From assembly GCA_947037025.1 (NCBI GenBank), contig CAMQSU010000009.1, forward strand, positions 1 through 52,541: a DNA stretch of 52,541 nucleotides, given 5' to 3'. Shown here piece by piece: positions 16,473-24,110 of this stretch. The translations under genes and the position numbers were made by a program. Within the stretch, counting starts at the first letter, position 1, and each line of letters begins with the position of its first letter. Source of the stretch: an uncultured Clostridia bacterium (lineage in GTDB: Bacteria > Bacillota > Clostridia > Christensenellales > UBA3700). The notes under the pieces were generated by a model, which was not told the DNA's origin, ran no database searches, and worked only from the letters and a program-made list of their open reading frames with translations.

Positions 16473-16544
16473 TAATCAATATGTATGCTTGCTAAGTTAG
16501 TTCTGCTGCTCTGTATATACTTATATCCTGAAACTTTGCACAAT

Positions 16545-16574
16545 GAAAAATGCACCGCCTATTTTGCAGTGCAT
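16545..16574 (-). terminator. intrinsic terminator of the ROK-type regulator
   Basis: On the minus strand ATGCACTGC (16574-16566) pairs with GCGGTGCAT (16558-16550) and is followed by five U. Confidence 0.82.
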
Positions 16575-16581
16575 ATATTAT

Positions 16582-17547
16582 TTAAAGTAAGCTTATCAAT
16601 TTACTATCATTGATATTGATAAATAATCCTATCATCATATCATTAACAATATCATCACGAACAATAATTTGCGGCATAGCATAACTTGGTATAGAATTCT
16701 TTATAAACTCGGTGATATTATTTACCATGTCCGCACCGAAGGTAGTATATAAATATATCTGTTGAGGTGCGACTATAGTAACAATCGGTAAAATGAATGA
16801 CTTATAAATTTCCGAATCATCTTTTAGAGTAACTCCATCAGCAAGATAGAAAATCTCGCCTGCAAAGCCGTTTTTGCCATGCATCACCTTGCCATTAGAG
16901 ACAAGACTAGATCCGAAACCACTGTAACCATAATCTAACACTGCAAATGTCGATATGTTTTCATCACGAAACTGATGTATTAAACTATCTGCAACAGTAT
17001 TTATATTATTACTAATCTCTACAAGAATGTTGAATTTGCTTTCAAAGTGCCCTTTAATGTCGAAATTACTCAGCTTAGAATTTGCAGAACAATCTATAAT
17101 TATTCCTTTATCAACAACTCCAATAACAGCCATGCTCATAGCGGAAACTAACGAATCCACTGCGATAACATCTTCAATAACTTTTGTAACATTTGCTAAT
17201 AAATCATTATATTGCCCTTCTAAAGTTCCACTACGCAACTTATTACCTACAATATCATAAACATTGTATGTTAGCTTATCGTCATCTGCGATAATTGCAA
17301 GGCTATGATAAAAATCATTATTAATTTTATATATTTGCGCCTTTCTGCCAACATGCGATTCTTCAACCTCGCCATCTATAACAATGCCACATTCTTTACC
17401 GTAATCAATCGCTCGGTTGATTGTCGGAAAGCTTAGACCTGTTAATTTCTTTAAACCTATGATAGTGTTTTCTTTTGATTTAACAAGTTCCGTCCAAATA
17501 ATACTGTAATTTATTTTTCTAACTAGACTCAAATTAGCGATATCCAT
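16582..17547 (-). CDS. ROK-family type transcriptional regulator
   Basis: The 321-residue protein has an N-terminal winged helix (about residues 10-75, with GLKKLTGLSFPTINRAIDYGKECGIV) as in NagC/XylR repressors. A C-terminal ROK-like half follows, with LDYGYSGFGSSLVSNGKVMHGKNGFAGEI. The ROK zinc motif (CxCGxxGCxE) and an intact ATP-binding signature are absent, so it is probably a sensor, not a sugar kinase. GGGGGA lies 6 nt before the ATG. It has a perfect consensus promoter with direct repeats of ATGTAAT near the start, and it is divergent from an alpha/beta hydrolase gene, which is its most likely target along with itself. The ligand is unknown. Confidence 0.78.
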   Translation of the reverse strand: MDIANLSLVRKINYSIIWTELVKSKENTIIGLKKLTGLSFPTINRAIDYGKECGIVIDGEVEESHVGRKAQIYKINNDFYHSLAIIADDDKLTYNVYDIVGNKLRSGTLEGQYNDLLANVTKVIEDVIAVDSLVSAMSMAVIGVVDKGIIIDCSANSKLSNFDIKGHFESKFNILVEISNNINTVADSLIHQFRDENISTFAVLDYGYSGFGSSLVSNGKVMHGKNGFAGEIFYLADGVTLKDDSEIYKSFILPIVTIVAPQQIYLYTTFGADMVNNITEFIKNSIPSYAMPQIIVRDDIVNDMMIGLFININDSKLISLL

Positions 17548-17599
17548 ATTATCCCCCTAATTACTTCATCAGAATGTAATTTTATCTTATTATGTAATA

Positions 17600-17628
17600 A
17601 TTATATCATTTATGTCGAAAATTGTCAA
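17600..17628 (-). promoter_or_regulatory. consensus promoter of the ROK-type regulator
   Basis: TTGACA (17628-17623), a 17-nt spacer and TATAAT (17605-17600). Direct repeats ATGTAAT at 17574-17580 and 17592-17598 sit downstream of the -10 and could be operator half-sites. Confidence 0.85.
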
Positions 17629-17748
17629 CACCTTATAAACATATAATTAATTATTCAAATATGCTATTTTTACATAAAATAAATTAAATTATAAGATATT
17701 ATTTAGAATAAAGCATCTTTTTATAGAAAACATATTATATTGTTGTAT

Positions 17749-17760
17749 AATTGTACAATT
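17749..17760. promoter_or_regulatory. palindrome upstream of the hydrolase promoter
   Basis: AATTGTACAATT is a perfect 12-bp palindrome just before the -35 region. A second inverted repeat, GCAAT-TTAT-ATTGC, lies between it and the -35. They are candidate regulator sites. Confidence 0.5.
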
Positions 17761-17772
17761 ATGCAATTTATA

Positions 17773-17801
17773 TTGCAATTTTCTGCAAAATAGTATATAA
17801 T
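17773..17801 (+). promoter_or_regulatory. promoter of the alpha/beta hydrolase gene
   Basis: TTGCAA (17773-17778), a 17-nt spacer and TATAAT (17796-17801). Confidence 0.78.
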
Positions 17802-17879
17802 ATAAATATACGTGAATTTTTGGATAATTTAAATTATTATAATTTAATTGCATAAAATATATTAATAGGAGGTGGGCTT

Positions 17880-18905
17880 ATGTGGAGCAAATTAATTTTT
17901 AGAGAAATAGATATGTTATTTAATATACCGCAAAACAGTTTTCGTAGCCTGAAAAACAAAAGAACTGCTAAAAATGTTGTGTATCATACAGATTCAAACT
18001 CTTGCAAGCTAGACATATACTCTAAGCGGTCACTTAAACACACTAAAGCACCTGTGTTTATTAACATACATGGCGGTGGCTTTGTTGCTGGTGATAAGTA
18101 CTTCAGGCGTGGGTTCTGCTCTTATATTGCATCATTAGGACTTAAAGTCATAAATGTAAATTACGGACTTTGCCCTGAGCATAAATATCCTACATTTATT
18201 GACCATATTGCTCGAGCAATTAAATGGTGCGAAGATCACTCTGATGAATATTTTCTTGACATGGATAATGTTATTATCAGCGGAGATTCTGCAGGCGCTT
18301 ATATGGCATCCGCACTATGCATATGCAGCGAAAATCCCGATTACAGCAATATGCTAGAAATCACTTCTTTTAAAACAAAATTTAAGGGTGCTGCTCTTTT
18401 TTGCGGACCATATATCCCATCAGAAGCATTTGGTAAAAAAACTATTTTTAATCTAAACAAACTGTTATGGAGAGATCTTACCGGTGAAAATGTTGAACAA
18501 CTAGAAGACCTTAAATCATATAAACATTATAATCATATGGATGCAATAAAATTTGCTGACTCAAATTTTCCTCCAACTTTTTTATCACATTCTGATAAAG
18601 ATGTTTTCTGTATTGGTCATGCTCCTAAGCTAATTAAAATACTGAAAGATAATTCAGTCCCAGTATGGGAAGTTCATTCTCTTGATGATTGGCATGACTG
18701 GCACACAATGATGAACATTAGGTCATCTAAAACTACTCTGCATGAATTTGAAAGGTTTTTAGCAGTGCTATTAAAGGGCGATTTATCTACCGCGCAAGAT
18801 ATGTCAATTCATATTCAGCATGGTAGAATAATTGTAATGCCGCCGGAAGAAATAACTGACATGGAAATATCAAAAGAAATTGATACTGACATGTATTCAA
18901 TTTAA
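17880..18905 (+). CDS. alpha/beta hydrolase (HSL/carboxylesterase type)
   Basis: The 341-residue protein is a probable cytoplasmic esterase of the hormone-sensitive-lipase group. The oxyanion-hole motif HGGGFV is near residue 65, the nucleophile elbow GDSAGAY near 138, the acid in SDKDVF near 238, and the histidine in the DDWHDWHT region near 265. There is no signal peptide. The last 40 residues (after FLAVLLKG) are an acidic extension outside the fold. AGGAGGTGG lies just before the ATG. The substrate is unknown. Divergent placement next to a ROK-type regulator suggests induction by a small carbon compound. Confidence 0.85.
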   Translation: MWSKLIFREIDMLFNIPQNSFRSLKNKRTAKNVVYHTDSNSCKLDIYSKRSLKHTKAPVFINIHGGGFVAGDKYFRRGFCSYIASLGLKVINVNYGLCPEHKYPTFIDHIARAIKWCEDHSDEYFLDMDNVIISGDSAGAYMASALCICSENPDYSNMLEITSFKTKFKGAALFCGPYIPSEAFGKKTIFNLNKLLWRDLTGENVEQLEDLKSYKHYNHMDAIKFADSNFPPTFLSHSDKDVFCIGHAPKLIKILKDNSVPVWEVHSLDDWHDWHTMMNIRSSKTTLHEFERFLAVLLKGDLSTAQDMSIHIQHGRIIVMPPEEITDMEISKEIDTDMYSI

Positions 18906-18955
18906 CAAATACAATACATGCATTGCATAAAATTAAACCTGATATTAAAATACAA

Positions 18956-18986
18956 AAAGACTAACTCATTGAGCTAGTCTTTTTTT
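18956..18986 (+). terminator. terminator of the hydrolase gene
   Basis: AAAGACTAACTC pairs with GAGCTAGTCTTT (one mismatch) over a 3-nt loop, followed by T residues. A-rich sequence on the other side may also let it end fbp. Confidence 0.9.
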
Positions 18987-18993
18987 GTTAGTT

Positions 18994-20889
18994 TTATAAA
19001 ATTTCTTTAATAACACCTTCGTTATATAGGTTAAATAATTTTGTTAAATCATCAACATGACTTTCTATATCTTTGCCATTATCAGTTTCTTTAACAGTTA
19101 TACGGTCAGCATATTTGCTAACAACATACTTAACCGACATGACATCCTTATTATTTTCCACCATAGTATGCTTGCCTAAAAATGACTGGTGCGACGCTAT
19201 GCTCATTCCGTAAGAATGATATGCTAAAGTGTAGCCCGCAATTCCTGTAACCTTTTGATACGGCTTACTCATGCCACCATCAATTACAATCATTTTTCCG
19301 TTAGCTTTAATCGGGCTCTCACCTTTTGCATGCTTAACAGGTATATGTCCATTAATAATATGCCCACGCTTTCCATCAAGCCCAAACTCGGTAAATATTT
19401 TATTACAAATATCTTCTCTATCTTGAAGATTAAAATAATGTTGCTTTACTTCTTTATGAACTTCCTTATCATTTATATAAATGCGTTCAAAATTTGCCAT
19501 CTTGTCTTTGCCGAATACTGGAGATTTGTTTCCACACCACAGCTGCCATATAAATGCTAAATCTTCCGGCGATCGTGTTTTGTATGCACGCCTAACCATC
19601 TCGTCACAGTAATCCATATAAACTTTACCTTTGTAATGTTTCCCGTTAAACTCCTCTTGTAAAAACTCGCCATTCTCATCAAGCGGAACGCAGCCATGAA
19701 ACATTAAATTGCCATTATAGCATAGATAAATACTACCCTTGTCAAGCAAAAACTTAGTGTGTTTTTGCAGCTTTCTACTTGTCACAAAGCTATGTATAAG
19801 CTTAGCCAAAACATCTTCTTCCATCTGTGTCAGCTTGCTAGTATCATCGCGGTCAACTGTCGGAAAGTCACACTCAGACATTGCATAGCCATTCCATGTT
19901 TTCGCTTCAAAATCAATTTTATCAAGAACAGTCTGATTCTCCATATTAAATGATTTATACTTACGCCTGTAACAATCCTCAATCTTATATCTAAGTATGC
20001 TTACCGCCTTTAGCAGCGCTGCAGTTTCATCATCATTATATGGAGTGCGATATTTATCGATTGGAGAGCTTAGATAATGCTTGGATACTAGATTATAAAT
20101 TGGGAGCAAATTAACATTGTATCCATCTTCTAATAACTCTAAATTGTTATACTTTAAACAATCAACAAGTACTGATAAAATGCAGCCAGCATCACCTAAT
20201 CCCGCACCAATCCAAAGCACATCATGATTTCCCCACTGTATATCTATTGACCTAACATCACGCAAATAATCCATGATAATATCAGCCCTTGGGCCTCTAT
20301 CAAATATGTCACCTACTATATGCAAATGATCAATTGCTAAGTTTTGAATAAGACTACATATATCAATAAAAAAGTCACCTGCTAAGTCTAGCGTAATTAT
20401 ATTATTGATAATCTCACTATAATAATGCTCTTTATTTATACTAGTACTATCACAGTTTAATAACTCATCCATTATATACTCAAAGTTTTTAGGAAGCATT
20501 TTACGCACTTTACTTCGAGTGTATTTTGCACTTACACAGCCAGCAACTCTTATTAACCTATATAATGTAATTCTATACCAATCATCAGTCTTATCAATTT
20601 GCTTCATTTTCTCCTCAGGATAGTAAATTAAACAAGCAAGGCTTGCACGCTCATCTATAGTTAACGCTCTGCCAAACTCCTCATCAATTTTACGCCTAAT
20701 AACTCCTGAAGCTGTTTTTAGAATATGCAAAAACATTTCATATTCGCCGTGTATATCACTGACAAAATGCTCTGTTCCTTTCGGCAAATTTAATATAGCT
20801 TTTAAATTAATTATCTCCGCTAAAACTTGTTTTTTATTCTTAAATTTATTCGCTAATTCATTATAGTATTTTATCTCATATTTTTCCAT
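18994..20889 (-). CDS. fbp: fructose-1,6-bisphosphatase, class III
   Basis: It hydrolyses fructose-1,6-bisphosphate in gluconeogenesis. The 631-residue length and the metallophosphoesterase motifs mark the Firmicutes class III type: FVSDIHGEYE near residue 42, GDIFDRGPR, WGNHDVLW, and later INGHIPVKHAKGE and VIDGGMSKPYQ. GGGAG lies 6 nt before the ATG. An inverted repeat overlaps its promoter. With pckG in the same window the gluconeogenic pair is present, though the two are 8 kb apart and not in one operon. Confidence 0.95.
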   Translation of the reverse strand: MEKYEIKYYNELANKFKNKKQVLAEIINLKAILNLPKGTEHFVSDIHGEYEMFLHILKTASGVIRRKIDEEFGRALTIDERASLACLIYYPEEKMKQIDKTDDWYRITLYRLIRVAGCVSAKYTRSKVRKMLPKNFEYIMDELLNCDSTSINKEHYYSEIINNIITLDLAGDFFIDICSLIQNLAIDHLHIVGDIFDRGPRADIIMDYLRDVRSIDIQWGNHDVLWIGAGLGDAGCILSVLVDCLKYNNLELLEDGYNVNLLPIYNLVSKHYLSSPIDKYRTPYNDDETAALLKAVSILRYKIEDCYRRKYKSFNMENQTVLDKIDFEAKTWNGYAMSECDFPTVDRDDTSKLTQMEEDVLAKLIHSFVTSRKLQKHTKFLLDKGSIYLCYNGNLMFHGCVPLDENGEFLQEEFNGKHYKGKVYMDYCDEMVRRAYKTRSPEDLAFIWQLWCGNKSPVFGKDKMANFERIYINDKEVHKEVKQHYFNLQDREDICNKIFTEFGLDGKRGHIINGHIPVKHAKGESPIKANGKMIVIDGGMSKPYQKVTGIAGYTLAYHSYGMSIASHQSFLGKHTMVENNKDVMSVKYVVSKYADRITVKETDNGKDIESHVDDLTKLFNLYNEGVIKEIL

Positions 20890-20928
20890 AATAACTCCCT
20901 TATTTTATATAATAAATAAATTACTATT

Positions 20929-20961
20929 ATTATATAAATATATTGCAATTTGCAATATATT
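20929..20961 (-). promoter_or_regulatory. fbp promoter with overlapping perfect inverted repeat
   Basis: The minus strand has TATAAT at 20934-20929 and TTGCAA at 20955-20950, a short 15-nt spacing. A perfect inverted repeat with 12-bp arms around one base (20937-20961, arms containing AATATATTGCA) covers the spacer and -35. It reads as an operator that would block RNA polymerase. Confidence 0.55.
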
Positions 20962-21155
20962 ATTTCATCTATTTCGCTCATGTTGTTATCGATTTTAGAC
21001 TATTTCACTAGTGTATATTGCTATATTTAGAATATTTAATATTAAAAACAACTCAGACAATACACCTTTTGTTGCTAAAATATAGTATAATTATTGCAAT
21101 AAAAATAACAATATTTTAGTTAATATTTAGCCACTATTAATTATTAAAATAACAA

Positions 21156-22589
21156 TTAAAACTCGCCGAAAATATCGTTATTTTCTTCTTTATTTTCTTC
21201 TACTTTATCATCTTTACCATCATCACCAAATACATCAATTTTCTCAGACAAATCTTTTGTATTAGCAGTGTAATTATGCGGAGTGATTTTACCTGTTGCC
21301 GCCTCCATTCTACCCATAGGAGTATCAATGAATACAGGATGAGTTTTTGTCTTATCACGAAGGGCAAAATATACTACAACTAAAATTAGTATAATTCCAC
21401 CCAAAATAGAATATGCAATAACATTCATCATTTTGCTATTCATCATTAGATCCAGTCCAGCATTAGGCTTAGACTCTTTCATAACTTTTGTAAAATCCTC
21501 GCTTAGCATAGAATGATAAACAACACTAACTACACTACCAATTTGAGAGTTTATAGCATTGATTGCAACATCACCCCCACCTAATCTTTTAACAAAATTT
21601 TCAAAAGTATCATTTGGCGTATATCCAATATTATCCATACCTTCACGCTCTATAACAACACCGTTTACAGTCTTTGAAAAATTAGTTGAAATCATATTAA
21701 TAATATTAATATCACTATTTAGGAAAGTATTACTATCACTATTCATTGCTTCGTGATTGTACATTATTTCACCATAAAAATATGATGTAGTTTTAGGATT
21801 AAGGAAAGGAGGCAGTTTCTCAATTTCAAGTGACTTTTCACTAGCTGCATTATAGAAGAATTTATTATGATCTGTCGCAGCTTCACTAGAGTACATATAA
21901 ACATTATCGCCGCCCGCTACTCTATCAAAGTTTACCATTAAAAGCATATTATCTTTTATATCTTTAGATACTGAATCAACATAATTTTGACTTCCGAATG
22001 ACCCACTCTCCTTCGCTGCAAACGCTACAAACTCAACATTATAAGGCAAATCTACAACCGTCAATACTCTTGCAAGCTCAAGCATTGCAACCACTCCCGT
22101 GCCATTACTGTACGTACCATCTCCACCGATCATTACATTATTAACTGAAATATTGCTAACATTATCATAATGTGCTCCGATAACTACAGTATCAAAAGTT
22201 TTAGTTTTGCTATATTTTGTATAGATAACATTATAACCAACTTCAGTCCTTTTAGTAATAGGATTCTTATATGAAAACTGCTTCAATCCGCCCTGTGCTG
22301 CATATGCTGAATCATATCCCATATCAACAAATTGACTTGAAATCCATTCCGCTGCAAGCTTGCTATCATCTGTTGAAACACCTGCATCAACAGTTGTATA
22401 ACCACTGGTTCTGTTAGGGAAATCCGTTACAAACTCCTCTAATATATCATAAGCATTTATGTTTAATGCCGCTTCGCTTGATACATTATTTGCCTTTGAA
22501 TCAGCACCTAACATAGGAACACCCGTACAGCCAACTAACGCTACTATCATGATTAATAGTGATACTATTATTAAAATATTCTTTTTCAT
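21156..22589 (-). CDS. M28-like peptidase-family lipoprotein, probably inactive
   Basis: The 477-residue protein has a lipoprotein signal with lipobox LVGC (Cys21). An M28 aminopeptidase fold follows (about 45-370: VIGAHYDNV, GTGVVAMLELARVL, FVAFAAKESGSFGSQNYV, MVNFDRVAGGD). A membrane helix is at about 395-418 and a charged cytoplasmic tail ends it. Key residues look changed: the bridging Asp of the usual DDN-SG motif is Ser in YSNGTG, the catalytic Glu of the EE pair is Lys (AKES), and the SDH motif reads SDS. It is therefore likely a pseudo-peptidase or binding protein. It is encoded downstream of a small membrane protein gene, 4 nt apart, in the comEC-holA operon. Confidence 0.72.
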   Translation of the reverse strand: MKKNILIIVSLLIMIVALVGCTGVPMLGADSKANNVSSEAALNINAYDILEEFVTDFPNRTSGYTTVDAGVSTDDSKLAAEWISSQFVDMGYDSAYAAQGGLKQFSYKNPITKRTEVGYNVIYTKYSKTKTFDTVVIGAHYDNVSNISVNNVMIGGDGTYSNGTGVVAMLELARVLTVVDLPYNVEFVAFAAKESGSFGSQNYVDSVSKDIKDNMLLMVNFDRVAGGDNVYMYSSEAATDHNKFFYNAASEKSLEIEKLPPFLNPKTTSYFYGEIMYNHEAMNSDSNTFLNSDINIINMISTNFSKTVNGVVIEREGMDNIGYTPNDTFENFVKRLGGGDVAINAINSQIGSVVSVVYHSMLSEDFTKVMKESKPNAGLDLMMNSKMMNVIAYSILGGIILILVVVYFALRDKTKTHPVFIDTPMGRMEAATGKITPHNYTANTKDLSEKIDVFGDDGKDDKVEENKEENNDIFGEF

Positions 22590-22593
22590 ACAA

Positions 22594-23130
22594 TCACCTC
22601 AATACCATCAATAATAAAATTGATGGACCGCTCATAGAGACAATTAATCCCTTAGCATTTTCTTTACCGACCATAGCAATCAAAGTAATTATCAAAGTTA
22701 CTACAGTAAAAACTGACATTATTATCGGCAATACAACTATCATTAAAGTGATTGATATGCTGTAATAATATCCTATAAAAGCAAGTGACCCTGCAATTAA
22801 ATTACTAACACAAACTATAATATTCATGTTGATGTTAAAAGTGTTTTTTGTAACTAAACAATTAAAATCCTTATCAGCAGGACAAAATTTTGACCTTGAA
22901 AAAGTACTATATGCCGCCCAGTTACCTAGTAGATATAATAGAAATGGAATTGCTCCCATCATAATATAATTACCTACTACTGAAATTAACCATGAATTAG
23001 TCCCACCGGTCACTATCTGCATTTCTGCAGCAAGCCAAGACTTATAAATGAATGTTAAAAACACTATAAATCTAGTAGCATATATTATACTTTTGTTTTT
23101 TGAATCATTATCTAATGTCAATAATTTCAT
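22594..23130 (-). CDS. small multi-pass membrane protein, unknown
   Basis: I do not recognise this 178-residue protein. It has four to five hydrophobic segments (about 18-36, 50-72, 100-122, 126-150, 162-177) and a short cytoplasmic-looking loop with Cys (SKFCPADKDFNCL). The start has AGAGGAGA 6 nt upstream. The stop of holA lies 3 nt before its ATG, and the M28-like gene begins 4 nt after its stop, so it is translated as part of that operon. The partnership with the M28-like lipoprotein is inference from spacing. Confidence 0.65.
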   Translation of the reverse strand: MKLLTLDNDSKNKSIIYATRFIVFLTFIYKSWLAAEMQIVTGGTNSWLISVVGNYIMMGAIPFLLYLLGNWAAYSTFSRSKFCPADKDFNCLVTKNTFNINMNIIVCVSNLIAGSLAFIGYYYSISITLMIVVLPIIMSVFTVVTLIITLIAMVGKENAKGLIVSMSGPSILLLMVLR

Positions 23131-23133
23131 AAC

Positions 23134-24108
23134 TTATCTCCTCTTTGTAACTGTAGCCATTGCTAAGTTTAAACCTTCATCCATACTGATCCGCCCACTT
23201 TTTTGCTCGTATTCAATATTATGCAATGTATCTACAATTCTCTTTAATTCCATTGGTTTATATTTTGCCGCGTTGCCCCTTGCAAGCTTATACGGATAAG
23301 AACTACCGCCTAGCTGCTTTGCAATTTCCTCCACGCTATCTTTAGAAACTTTAGTATAAAACATTCTTTTATATTGACCTAATATTAACGCTTGAAGCTT
23401 TAGTGGCTGCTCCCCTCTTGATAACAAATCAGCAAGAAGTGTGTATGCAAAATCAATATCATTTCTAGCTATTGCATCTGTTAATTTGAATACATCTTGC
23501 TCAACATTATGCGTCACAACCGCTGACATGCTCTCCGCAGTTATTACATCACCATTTGCATATGCAACAAGTTTATCAACTTCCGAAACTATTGCAGACA
23601 TCTCGTTATCGCACCTGACTGCAAGCTCTCGTATTAGCACATTATCCATTATTACGCCCTTGCTATCAAGCAATAATTTTACTTGTGTAATGAGGTCTGT
23701 AGTAGATAATTTATTGCAATCAACTATCTCACCTAACTTTGCAATCGGCTTGAAAAAATCAATCTCATCAACCATTATCAGCACAGATCCATCAACTTTA
23801 TTTTTAAGATAATTTGTTAAAGATTTCTCCACTACTTTCGCGGTATCTTTATTCATTTTCTTAATATCGCCTTGCCAAACTACAAGCTTATAATCACTCA
23901 TAATTGGTGGAGTATTTAACGCAATAATAACCGCATCAACCTTTGCATCGTGCGCAAGGTAAGTCACATTAAATGTACTTAAATCCTCGCTGACAAGCGC
24001 AAGCAATTTGGTCAATGCCATTTTTCTATAAAAGTAATCATTTCCGCTAATTATATATAACGGTGCTACCTTGTTTTTAAAAGATTGTTCAAGTTCTAAT
24101 ACATTCAT
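23134..24108 (-). CDS. holA: DNA polymerase III subunit delta
   Basis: This is the clamp-loader wrench subunit that opens the beta sliding clamp. The 324-residue protein shows the delta N-terminus (PLYIISGNDYFYRKMALTKLL), the AAA+-like core without a P-loop, VVTHNVEQDVFKLTDAIARND, and the collar-domain segment LGGSSYPYKLARGNAAKY. The start is the ATG at 24108, 2 nt after the comEC stop codon; its AAGG ribosome site lies in the last codons of comEC, so the genes are translationally coupled. comEC-holA adjacency is common in Firmicutes. Confidence 0.92.
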   Translation of the reverse strand: MNVLELEQSFKNKVAPLYIISGNDYFYRKMALTKLLALVSEDLSTFNVTYLAHDAKVDAVIIALNTPPIMSDYKLVVWQGDIKKMNKDTAKVVEKSLTNYLKNKVDGSVLIMVDEIDFFKPIAKLGEIVDCNKLSTTDLITQVKLLLDSKGVIMDNVLIRELAVRCDNEMSAIVSEVDKLVAYANGDVITAESMSAVVTHNVEQDVFKLTDAIARNDIDFAYTLLADLLSRGEQPLKLQALILGQYKRMFYTKVSKDSVEEIAKQLGGSSYPYKLARGNAAKYKPMELKRIVDTLHNIEYEQKSGRISMDEGLNLAMATVTKRR

Positions 24109-24110
24109 AA

